A DNA stretch of 64,000 nt from Lytechinus pictus (Eukaryota; Echinodermata; Echinoidea; Temnopleuroida; Toxopneustidae). The translations under genes were made by a program, and so were the position numbers. Shown here one piece after another: positions 1 through 9,516 of this stretch. The notes beneath the pieces were generated by a model. It was not told the origin of the DNA. It made no database searches and worked only from the letters and a program-made list of their open reading frames with translations. The stretch is taken from NCBI RefSeq assembly GCF_037042905.1, contig NC_087252.1, positions 27,387,994 to 27,451,993 on the forward strand. Reading direction: 5' to 3'. How positions within the stretch are numbered: the first letter of the stretch is position 1; the number at the start of each line of letters is the position of its first letter.

Positions 1-336
1 TGTGATATTGTAAAGGTTGTCCGATTAAATCATTCTATATGCTATTTCCTCCACTTTATATATGTTGTTTTATTGAGGCAAATACATTCATAAATAAATC
101 TTGTACTTTATTTGAATCGTGACATGCACTTCGGGAAATTATGTTAGGAGTCCACTGGGCCAGCGTCAGTTCTAATTTGCGCCAGTTGGAGCCAGTTCGC
201 GCAAATTCAAGGCGGCTGTGGCGCCTAGTGTCGCCAATGAGGTGCCTGGTGGCGTGCACTGGCTCAAACTGCTCCTCAATATAAGTGCGCGGTGGCCCGT
301 AACGGCGCCAAACGAAAAAAATCAAAATGTTTGAAA

Positions 337-1611
337 ATACAGCGATAAAATTACATTTTAATTTCAATTCAATTTATTAATAATTCATAAAATGCAAAGC
401 AGATATATACAATAAAATGTGTATGGGCATCACAACAAAAGCCTATGGCTTGCTAAACAGTGATCCCCTTACATACAAAATATACATTATGACATGGTAA
501 ATCAAGAACTTAAAAGAACAATCAAATATATAATAGGTAAATTACTCAATTACAACCAGACTACAAACAACAGACACAAAAAACCACACACACACACACA
601 AAATGTTTGTGTAGGTTTTGTAGAATCAATATGCAGATAATTTTTTTTTTCTATATTTAGATTTAAAAGCATATTGTGAATGTATATTTTTTATTTATTT
701 CAGATGTAAGAGCATTCCATAACTTTGTACATTAAAAGATGATGGAGTTACGCTGAGTGAGATATAAACGACAATGTGGCAAGATAGCGTTATTCTTATC
801 ACGTGTATTAAATGAGTGCTTAAATTTACTGTTAGAAAATAAATCATCTAAAATAGGAGGTAGTGAGCCATTAAAATGAGTTATTTAAGTTTTTGAAAAG
901 AGAAGTAGTATGAGCAAGGTAGTGCGAGTTTGTGCACAGCCGAATTGCTTTCGTTTGCAAAACAAATAACCGATTGATGTTTTTTTTTTTGAAGTAGTAC
1001 CTGACCAAACTATTCCACAATAATCTAAATGCGGCAAGATGAAGGCATTGTATAACATGAATAAGGTTTTTAAAGGTATGAAATGACGAAATTTGCGCAT
1101 AATACCTATGTACATACTTATTTTCCCATGAATATTATTAACATGCTCTGTCCAATTTAGTCTTTCGTCGATTGTTACACCTAAAAGATTTATGCTATGA
1201 ACATTTTCGATTTCAGTATTATCTATTTTAACTGTGAAGTTAGGGACAGAATGTTTTTTGAATGAACGGAATATGTACTTGGTTTTACATACATTAATCA
1301 TCAATTTATTTGCTTTAAGCCAATTTGCAACGGAAAAAAGTTCACTATTAGCTAATTCAATCAATTTTAGTTCATTTTTATGTGACAATGTAATATTAGT
1401 ATCATCTGCATACAGTACAAATTTTGATATTTTAGAGAAATAGATATATCATTAACATAAATTAAAAACAACAAAGGACCTAGTATACTTCCTTGCTGGA
1501 CACCGCATGTTATTGGCAAAATATTTTAGCGTTACATTGCGCGTTCTATGTACTGTTCGATCTTCCCCTGTCATGCCTGTAGTATATATGATTTGGCACG
1601 ATCACAATTTT
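337..1611 (-). mobile_element. Decayed non-LTR retrotransposon, 5'-truncated
   Basis: A minus-strand element has its 3' end at the low-coordinate side (AATAAATTGAATTG-type tail near 360-380) and is flanked by a 13 bp direct repeat, AAAATGTTTGAAA, read as a target-site duplication. It carries only the palm-to-C-terminus part of a jockey/CR1-like reverse transcriptase and is 5'-truncated, as is usual for target-primed reverse transcription. A CA microsatellite lies at about 585-600. Confidence 0.65.
656..1530 (-). pseudogene. Reverse transcriptase relic (palm to C-terminus)
   Basis: Reading the minus strand in pieces gives the RT block CGVQQGSILGPLLFLIYVND, then the catalytic YADD box (FVLYADDTNITLSH), then SINLLGVTIDERLNWTEHV and LPHLDYCGIVWSG. 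After a frameshift at the T-run near 980 it continues with INRLFVLQTKAIRLCTNSHY, and further down with CRLYLTQRNS and CTKLWNALTSEIN. At least three frame breaks (near 1440, 980 and 870) and an internal stop show it is dead. The motif order is typical of jockey/CR1-group non-LTR elements. There is no endonuclease domain and no upstream half. Confidence 0.8.
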
Positions 1612-1755
1612 AAAATGTTTGAAACTTTCGTCACGCGAAATTCATTTTTTTTTTTTGCGCCGTTGCACGCCACCACGAGCGTGCTGGTAGGCAGTTTGAG
1701 CCACTACACGCCTGTAGGAACCTCATTGACTACTACTAATAACAATACTCAATAT

Positions 1756-2119
1756 TTATAACGCCTTTTCCCACATGGCCCCATGCACTCACAATTTCAG
1801 TTTAACTAATTTGTGAAAAAATAGAATGACATATTAAATGAAGGCAGTTGTCTAGAACAAAAATAAAAGTTTTAATGGACTTCTTAAATGACTCAATAAT
1901 TGGGAATTGTCTTAATATGAGAGGGAGTTTGTTCCATATAACGCGCTTTTCCCACATGGCCCAAAGCACTCACAATTTAAGTTTAAATGATTTGTATTTA
2001 AAAAATAGAATGACATATTAAATGAAAGCAGTTGTCTAGAACAAAAATAAAAGTTTTAAGGGACTTCTTAAATGACTCAATAATTGGGGATTGTCTTAAT
2101 GTGAGAGGGAGTTTGTTCC
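1756..2119. repeat. Tandem duplication of a retrotransposon tail
   Basis: Two head-to-tail copies of about 181 bp (1756-1937 and 1938-2119) share CCCACATGGCCC..GCACTCACAATTT, the AGAATGACATATTAAATGAA block and GAGAGGGAGTTTGTTCCAT, with scattered substitutions. The unit is the 3' end (minus strand) of the L2/CR1-like relic that follows. Confidence 0.8.
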
Positions 2120-2455
2120 ATTCCACTGAGGATGCAACAGTGAATGTCTCCGGTCTGTTTTCGTTTAGTTGAATATGTTAATTTAAGTGGGTCTAGGTTA
2201 TAGTGATTTGTATACAAAAAGAAGCAACTTAAAAATAATCCGTTGTCTAATAGGGAGCCAGTGTAAATTATGTAACAGGGGTTTCAGGTGTATCACGGCG
2301 GACTTCAAAAATAAGCCTAATTCTGGAGGTGCTGGAGACGGTTGATGTGAGCCACTGGTATTGAAGAAAGAAGACCATTACAGAAATCAAGACGAGAAAG
2401 AATAAGGGAGCGTGTGGCATGGTTAGCAGATGACTGATCAATAAACCTATGAATT
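1985..2455 (-). pseudogene. L2/CR1-like reverse transcriptase C-terminal relic
   Basis: On the minus strand, broken frames give SLILSRLDFCNGLLSSIPVA, HINRLQHLQN, HWLPIRQRIIFKLLLFVYKS, and a clean tail with VEWNKLPLTLRQSPIIESFK followed by KSLKTFIF. These are the conserved C-terminal blocks of L2/CR1-clade ORF2 proteins (LDYCNSLL / RLQ-VQN / LHWLPV-RI / LWNSLP). Frameshifts separate the blocks, so it is a fossil. The last ~180 bp are duplicated downstream. Confidence 0.75.
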
Positions 2456-2599
2456 CTAGTTATTCCTCAAATGATATGTGACAGTATAACAGTTGAAATA
2501 TGATCATTGCATTGACGCTAACTGGCGCAGGCCCAATTATGCTTATCACACATTTTGTGCATGTGGACATTTTACAAAACGGGCTGTATGTCATTGTAT

Positions 2600-3200
2600 G
2601 CCTGCTTATCAACTGAAAATAAAATCCCGTTCATGATTACAAAAAGTGCTTGAAATGCCCCTTTTCAGGTCTTGAAACTAAAAGAAAACTATAACATCAA
2701 TGATATGGTGCTCATCCGGCATCTTGCAACGAAACTTAACACTATCTTTAATTTCAGCTCAGTTGACACTGTAGGGAATAATATTGGTTATATAAACTGA
2801 GGAAACAGAATTGAAATTGATGAAGAAATGACATAGAAGGAACCATTTTGTGTTTTATGAATAAATTTCGTATAAATTGCCATAACAATTTTTCTATTCA
2901 AAATTTCAAAATTTCTTTGTAGAAGTTTGGTGAACCTCATTAAGTTCTAGCAGATGGAATCAAAAATAAAGAAGGAGAAGCATTTCTCGTGAATTTTGAA
3001 AAATACGCATAAATACGCATAATTTATGAGTTTCGAAATTTTGTGTAGAAGTTTTGAATCCCAACCTAGAGTTATGAAAAAGCAAACAGAATTGAAATCG
3101 GACTTGAAATGATGAAAATGAAGCAAATTGTGGACGGGCGACAGACGACGGACGCCACGCCACGACATAAGCTCATTTGGCCCTTTAGGCCGGATGAGCT
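2600..3200. repeat. Interspersed non-coding repeat ending in GGCCGGATGAGCT
   Basis: The stretch contains GCTCATCCGGCATCTTG near 2710 and the inverted GGCCGGATGAGCT near 3190, preceded by GACAGACGACGGACGCCACG and AAGCTCATTTGGCCC. This wording recurs as a dispersed repeat in marine invertebrate genomes (from memory). No coding capacity is apparent; short frames here are accidental. Confidence 0.45.
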
Positions 3201-3204
3201 AAAA

Positions 3205-3560
3205 AAAAAATCAGCTCGCGATGTTTTATTAAATGGATGCGTATAAACTATCCTGCAAACAGTTCTTAAAATGTGTCATTTCCAGGTTAGGAACTAAACA
3301 AAAATACAACTCGTTTCCCCTAAAATTAAAGGTAATTTTATCAAGCAAGCAAAAAAAATTCCTCACTTTCAAGGGGGGGGGGGGGCACACTTAAGTAAAA
3401 ACGGTATATTTACATTACAAATCTTGATTATGGCTCTCAATGGGGAGCACGGGCTGGCTGCCAACCCCCCCCCCCCCCCCCCGTCCGCCACTGAGATTAA
3501 CCATCAACTCGTGCTTCGCACACGGATGTGACATGACTTCGAGCTAAACGGACGCATTGA
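3205..3560. other. AT-rich spacer with poly-G and poly-C runs
   Basis: No gene is seen. A run of about 13 G (3372-3385) and a run of about 17 C (3465-3481) lie 80 bp apart. The second is just upstream of the L1-like ORF1 and may be part of its 5' region. Confidence 0.5.
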
Positions 3561-3608
3561 GCAGAGCTCCCACCACCCTTTGAGATTACACGTTACATAA
3601 TAGAAATT

Positions 3609-4475
3609 ATGGCATCCCATGGTCCGAGGCCTGTTACCCGGCAAACTGCAAGTAAGCAGCCGGCCCCGTCGGCACCCTTGACTGACAAAGTTCGTTCGCC
3701 TACCACCCCGGATCCCTCTAACGCTGTTTTACAACGAGATATTGCAGACTTTTCTGACAAAATATTATCTAAACTTGATAATATCAACACCGAGCTGCAA
3801 TCATTCAATCGCCGCCTGACAGATGTGGAATCTACAGTGGAGCATAATTCTGCAAAAATATGGGATGTGGAAAATTCAATACCGACTACCATCGCGCCCC
3901 TACAAGACGAAATCGCTAATCTGAAAGAGAAACTGCTTCTGATGGAGATTTACAATCGAAAGCCGAATTTGTTATTCTACGGAGTTGAAAGCGACCCGAA
4001 TGAGGATATCTATATCACGCTAGTTAAGGTTTTCATCCTGCTTGGAATTGACGAAGAAAATGCCAAAGGGATCCAATTCATCAACGCCCACCGACTACCC
4101 TCTCGCAACCAACCCAGGACCCCAGACGCCGGTGCCCCAGCCCGTCCCCGACCTGCTCCGATAATTGCTAAGTTCCAGAAAATGCCTGACAGAGATCTCA
4201 TTCTTACTACTTTTGAGAACCTAAGACGCCCGAAGGAAACATCACAGCAACTAGGATTAGCAGCTGAAATGCAACCACCACTACCTCCCCCTCGCATAAC
4301 GGTCAGAACGGATCTCCCTCCCAGCCTGAAGGTTCACCGCGGCCACCTTGCAGAAATTGCTTACAAGTTGCGAAAGGAAAAAAACCAATCTACGAGAATA
4401 AAGTTACAAGGTGCAAAAATCGTTCTCCAGTGGAAGGAAAAGGGTACAACCACATGGAATCCCTACAGAGAATGA
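3609..4475 (+). CDS. L1/Tx1-type retrotransposon ORF1 protein (solo)
   Basis: A 288-residue open frame with the three-part layout of L1-type ORF1 proteins. It has a basic, Pro/Thr-rich N-terminus (1-45), a predicted coiled coil (about 48-115, heptads around KILSKLDNINTELQSFNRRL), an RRM-like block beginning NLLFYGVES (about 119-200), and a C-terminal domain around ITVRTDLPPSLK and RGHLAEIAYKLRKEK. In known L1-type elements such proteins form trimers, bind the element RNA and act as chaperones. No zinc knuckle is present. The frame has no stops, yet no endonuclease/RT frame follows within the next 5 kb, so this is a solo ORF1 copy. The start at 3609 lies just after an upstream stop. The assignment rests on motif order. 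Confidence 0.75.
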   Translation: MASHGPRPVTRQTASKQPAPSAPLTDKVRSPTTPDPSNAVLQRDIADFSDKILSKLDNINTELQSFNRRLTDVESTVEHNSAKIWDVENSIPTTIAPLQDEIANLKEKLLLMEIYNRKPNLLFYGVESDPNEDIYITLVKVFILLGIDEENAKGIQFINAHRLPSRNQPRTPDAGAPARPRPAPIIAKFQKMPDRDLILTTFENLRRPKETSQQLGLAAEMQPPLPPPRITVRTDLPPSLKVHRGHLAEIAYKLRKEKNQSTRIKLQGAKIVLQWKEKGTTTWNPYRE

Positions 4476-5179
4476 ACAAATTCAACGTTATACCAGGTGA
4501 TATGACTTAAACTTTCTATCTTACTCCTTCACCTTTTTAATGCAACGAGAACTGAAGATTTAACAGTTTTCCCTAGAAAAAATGAAACATCGCATTTCCC
4601 TTATCAGAATTCGTTTGTTTATTACTGAGTGTCATCTGATTTTCTTTGCCTTGTTTTTGAATATAAATACCATATTTTGAACGTGATAGTGAACGTTTAA
4701 TACCCTAATTTATATGGAAAAAACAATTTTTTTTTAATGTGTCTGTAAACCTTCAAACTACTTTCAAATTGTTCTTTCAATTTGATAATTTGTATTCCTT
4801 TCAAAGCCAGAGACATTGATGAAATTCTGCTTTTTTTTTGAAGTTTTTTAAAATAGCAAGTAGCCATATTTTCTTCAGCAAACAAATGTTGGGAGATAAA
4901 AAAAAAATACATAAATAAAATGATCCAAAGTATATATTAATGTACTAATTTTCAATATTTTAGATATTTCAAATCATAACCAAGCACTAAGTCAAGTACA
5001 GCAGATATCAATATTATGAAGTACTTTTCATACAAACCGAATGTCTGCTACACTTTGGGAATACATGTATTTTTTTTTTTTTTAATTCTCGAAATCTACA
5101 GATTTTATACATTGCACTTAACTCAACCCTAGTAGCAGATGTATGTGGAACTATATTGCATCGTTCAAGTTGATTTTTG
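4476..5179. other. AT-rich stretch, no recognisable feature
   Basis: AT-rich sequence with T/A runs (about 4730, 4830, 5070). It probably includes the 3' end of the ORF1 element and spacer. I see no exon, RNA gene or clear repeat. Confidence 0.5.
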
Positions 5180-6425
5180 GGTTGATGTTTTACAAATATC
5201 AGTTATAGATCGAAGGGGAGGGGGAAAGAAAAAGGGAAAAAAAGCCCCAGGAGGAACATGACATTTAAATCCCCCTTCCTGTTTCTTAAGAATATCATAT
5301 TTTAATGCCATGACTAGATACAAGGAGAAGCGTGTACTATCCATTGCTCTCTGTATCTTTCTCTAAAAAAATAATAATAAAAAAATCATATGCATAATGT
5401 AATCACCGAATTGGTAACCAATCTATATAAAACTTTTTATACTTCGATTACCTCTAGATTCTTGACAATTAAACCCCAACACTTAATGAAACTGATGTAT
5501 TCATGTGGTAATTGCACCTTCATTGATCACCTCAACTATTTTAATCGATGTAATCCAATTTCTTTGACAAGTAATAGATGAAGGTGTTTATTATCTCTAT
5601 TGTTCATGATACCAACTATGTTAAACGATTTGTAATCCAATTGTATGACAATCAATGAATTCTTGTGGTTAATTCCATTGTTCATGCATGGTATGACATT
5701 AACACCAGTCGCGTGCCTGCATGCCTTATATACGTACACTGTTTGATTATATGGGCGTGGCTATCCAATATTTGAACAAGATGCACCTACCATGCCTACG
5801 TGTGTCTCAGATTCGCTTTATGATCGAAAACACGCATGCAACCTTGCTAGAAAGGGTGTGGCTAGACATGCTTGAACAAACCTCCATCTATTCAACTAAC
5901 ATGTTCGCTATTATATGCATGGTTAATTTCAATCTGCCTTACCAATAACATTGGCTTGTTAAATATGTTAATTTTAACTTGTGTCTCCCGACACCCTTGC
6001 ACATGCGTTGTTTGATCAGAGAAGGCGGGCTATTTCATGCATGATTAATGCACACCTATTTCTTGCTTTTAATTCACTAAAACGCCCAACGGGTCATGGC
6101 TTTACACCCGGCTTTAATACATTTCATTACATGTATTTCCAAATCAGCCCGATATTCATGTGTATTATTAACTCGCACATGTTCAGCCCCGTGTCTGATC
6201 AGAGAAGGCGTGGCAACTCCGTCATGCATGGCTATCATGACTATATACATAAAATACTCACCAAAGCAGGAGTAAAGTGACTGTTTAATAGGCCTACACT
6301 GCATGGGCATAAATCTACTATTTTAAAACCGATTGATACAATATGAAAATATATTTATTCATTCGCTAGACTTGTACCTATATTTTGTATTTAATAAACC
6401 ACAAACCATTTTAAAGGATTCGAAA
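5180..6425. repeat. Large dispersed/tandem repeat, copy A
   Basis: First of three diverged copies of a ~1.25 kb non-coding unit. Landmarks shared with copies B and C are CCTTCCTGTTTCTTA, AATGCCATG.CTAGATA, GAGAAGCGTGTA, GAATTGGTAACCA, TCAGATTCGCTTTATGATCG, AACGGGTCA and CCAAAGCAGGAGTAAAGT. Inside the unit the element (GATCA)GAGAAGGCGTGGC..CATGCATG recurs about four times (near 5745, 5850, 6014, 6196). Short open frames here are not conserved between copies, so the unit looks non-coding. Confidence 0.8.
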
Positions 6426-6673
6426 CAAACACCACTCCATATATTAGGATGGTAAAAGGGGGATATCCTATTTGTACTTCATTGCCTGGTTACCCTTAAA
6501 AAATTAGAGGTCTATGATTATATTTATATAAAATGAAAATTTTTGATTTTTTCCCCCTTCTTTTTACCCCTGATATGTCAGGTTAAACTTAACTTCAACT
6601 TCTAATTCTCAAAAAAAGCATTCAACACTGTATTTTTCTTAAGGAAAAAAAATATATATGATCCACATTTTTG

Positions 6674-7940
6674 AACGCTTATTGGTTTTTGCTGTGTGTA
6701 TACATTCAATGAAATCAAATTTGCTGCTTTTCTTTATCAAAGAAACCCAGGCATATTGTTTGGATTGTAAATTTTCATTTAATATTTACCAACACCATGT
6801 TGATGTTTTATAAAATCGGTTAGATCGGATAAAAAATAGGAGAAAGGAAAAATAAATCTCAAGGGGGAGCATGGCATTTGAATCCCCTTCATGTTTCTTA
6901 ACAATATCATCATTTCAATGCCATGGCTAGATACAAAGAGAAGCGTGTAAAACCCATTGTTCTCTGTATCTTTTTCTAAAAAAATACCTGCTTAATGTAA
7001 TCTCTGAATTGGTAACCACTTTATCAAAATTTTGTAATTTTTTATCGTTCGATCACCTATAGACTCTTTACAATTAAAACATAATACTGAATGAAGCTCA
7101 GATGTATTCATGTGGTTATTGAACCTTCCTTGATCACCTTCTCAACTATTTTAATCGATGTTATACAATTTGTTTTGACTAAGCAATTGATGAATGTGTT
7201 ATTATTATCTCTATTATTGTTCATGATATACCAACTATGTTAAACGATTAGTAGTCCAATTGTGTGACAATCATTGAATTCTTGTGGTTATTTCCGTTGT
7301 TCATGCATCTCTCTTTTAGCTCCATGCTCAACACCAGTCGCGTGCCTGCATGCATTATGTACATACACTGTTTGGTTATAGGGGCGTGGCTATCCAATAT
7401 TGAACAAGATGCACTTACCATGCCTAAATGTGTCTCAGATTCGCTTTATGATCGAAAAAACGCATGCGACCTTGCATGCTAGAAAGGGTGTGGCTAGACA
7501 TGCATGAACAAACCTCCATCTATTCAACTAACATGTTCACTATTACATGCATGGGCTAATTTCAATATGCCTCAGTGCCTCACCAATAACATTGGCTTGT
7601 TAAATATGTTAATTTTAACTTGTGTGTCTCCAGACACCTGGCACATGCGTTGTCTGATCAGAGAAGGTGGGCTATTTTATGCTTGATGAACGCACACCTA
7701 TTTTTGCTTTTAATTCACCCAAAACGTCCAACGGGTCAGGTATTTAAATACTGATCGATGTGGGCTTTATACTCGGCTTTCATACATTTCATTATTTCCA
7801 AATCAACACGATATTCATGTGTATTATTAACTCCACATGTTCAGCCCCGTATCTGGTCAGAGAAGGTATGACAACTCCGACATGCATGACTCATGAATAT
7901 ATGCTCGCCAAAGCAGGAGTAAAGTCAGAAAATATATATA
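6674..7940. repeat. Large repeat, copy B
   Basis: Second copy of the ~1.25 kb unit. It begins at TTATTGGTTTTTGCTGTG, a segment also present at the start of copy C (near 7950), and runs through the same landmarks to CCAAAGCAGGAGTAAAGT. The 6426-6673 stretch between A and B is AT-rich and has no counterpart in the B-C junction. Confidence 0.8.
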
Positions 7941-9516
7941 CATTCTTGATTGCTTAATGGTTTTCGTGTACATTTAATGAACTTAAAAATTTGTTGCTTT
8001 TTCTTGACCAAAGAAACCTAGGCATATTGTTCGGATTGTAAATTTTCATGTTAATGTTTACCAACAGCATGTTGACGATTTTATAAATATCGGTTATTGA
8101 TCGGAGAAAAAAAAGAAGGGGGAAAAAAAAACCAAAGGAGGTGCATGACATTATTCTGAAATCCGCCTTCCTGTTTCTTATCAATATCATATTTTAATGC
8201 CATGAATAGATAAAGGAGAAGCGTGTAATATCCATTGCCCTCTGTATCCTTCTCTAGAAAAAAATCATATGCATTATGTAATCACTGAATTGGTAACCAT
8301 GCACTTTTAGAGTGTGATCGGTTGGTGTCGGGGACGGACATTTGGAAAAGTTATCATTATTTCGGGCCTGGAGAAGAGAGGGTGATGGAATATAACGAAT
8401 TGTTCTGTCATTTGTTGGGGATACTTTCGCTGAAGGTGCTGAGTTATCCAAACATTATGTATAGGCCTACTAGTCATTTTTTTAACTGTCCGTCCGTGAC
8501 ATTGGCTGATCACGCTCTTTATCTAAAATTTTGGCATTTTTTATCGTTCGATTACCTATAGACTCCTTACAATTATACCTTAATACTGAATGAAGATCAG
8601 ATGTATTCATGTGGTATGAATTGCACCTTCATTGATCACCTTCTCAACTATTTTAATCGATGTAATCCAATTTGTTTGAACTGAGAAATGGATGAAGGTG
8701 TTATTATTATCTCTATTATTGTTCATGATACCAACTATGTCAAACAATTTGTAATCTAATTGTATGAGAATCAACGAATAGTTGTAGTTAATTTCGTTGT
8801 TCATGCATGATATGACATTTACACCAGTCGCGTGCTTATGTACAAACGCTGTTTGATTATAGGGGGCGTGGCTATCCATTATTGAACATGAAGATACACC
8901 CACCATGCCTACGTGTGTCTCAGATTCGCTTTATGATCGAAAACACGCATGCAACCTTGCCAGAGAAGGTGTGGCTATATACATGCATGAACAAACGTCC
9001 ATCTATTCAACTAATATGTTCGCTATTATACGCATGGGTTAATTTCAATATGCCTTACCGATAACATTGCCATGTTAAATATGTTAATTTAGTGTATCTC
9101 CAGATATCTTGTACATGCGTTGTCTGATCAGAGAAGGCGGGCTATTTCATGCATGATTAACGCACACCTATTTTTGCTTTTAATTCACTCAAACGCCCAA
9201 CGGGTCAGGTATTTGAATACTGACTGATGTGGGCTTAACACCCGGCTGTAATACATTTAATTATTTCCAAATCAGCCCGATATCCATGTGTATTATTAAC
9301 TAGCACATGTTCAGCCCCGTGTCTGTTCAGAGAAGGCGTGGCAACTCCGACATGCATGACTATCACGAATATATGCTCGCCAAAGCAGGAGTAAAGTGAT
9401 TATTCGACAGGCCTACCCTGGGCATGAATCTGCTATTTAAAATTGATTGATACAATATGATTTTTTTTTTTTTTCAATCAACTTTTGTATTAAATATCCC
9501 TCACATCATCTTAAGG
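7941..9516. repeat. Large repeat, copy C (interrupted by a MITE)
   Basis: Third copy, directly adjoining B, so B and C are a true head-to-tail tandem. It is longer because a ~208 bp TIR element is inserted at 8310-8517. Its distal end (GATTGATACAATATGA, then TGTATTAAATA.CC) matches the end of copy A and stops at about 9516, where the intact retrotransposon begins. Confidence 0.8.
8310..8517. mobile_element. MITE inserted in repeat copy C
   Basis: The segment is absent from copies A and B at the equivalent site. Its ends are inverted repeats of about 30 bp: GAGTGTGATCGG..GGGGACGGACA on the left and TGTCCGTCC..CTGATCACGCTC on the right. It is flanked by TTTA on both sides, consistent with a short target duplication in the ACTTTATC sequence seen in copy B. 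It has no coding capacity. Confidence 0.75.

Larger units (their letters stand above)
226..1735. repeat. Foldback (palindromic) repeat split by a retrotransposon
   Basis: The left arm (about 226-336) reads CAATGAGGT..TGGCTCAAACTGC..AACGGCGCC. The same blocks occur reverse-complemented in the right arm (about 1625-1728: GCGCCGTT, GCAGTTTGAGCCA, ACCTCATTG order reversed). The arms are imperfect. Between them lies the minus-strand non-LTR relic at 337-1611, flanked by the direct repeat AAAATGTTTGAAA (324-336 and 1612-1624). The palindrome was therefore there first and was opened by the retrotransposon. Confidence 0.6.
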
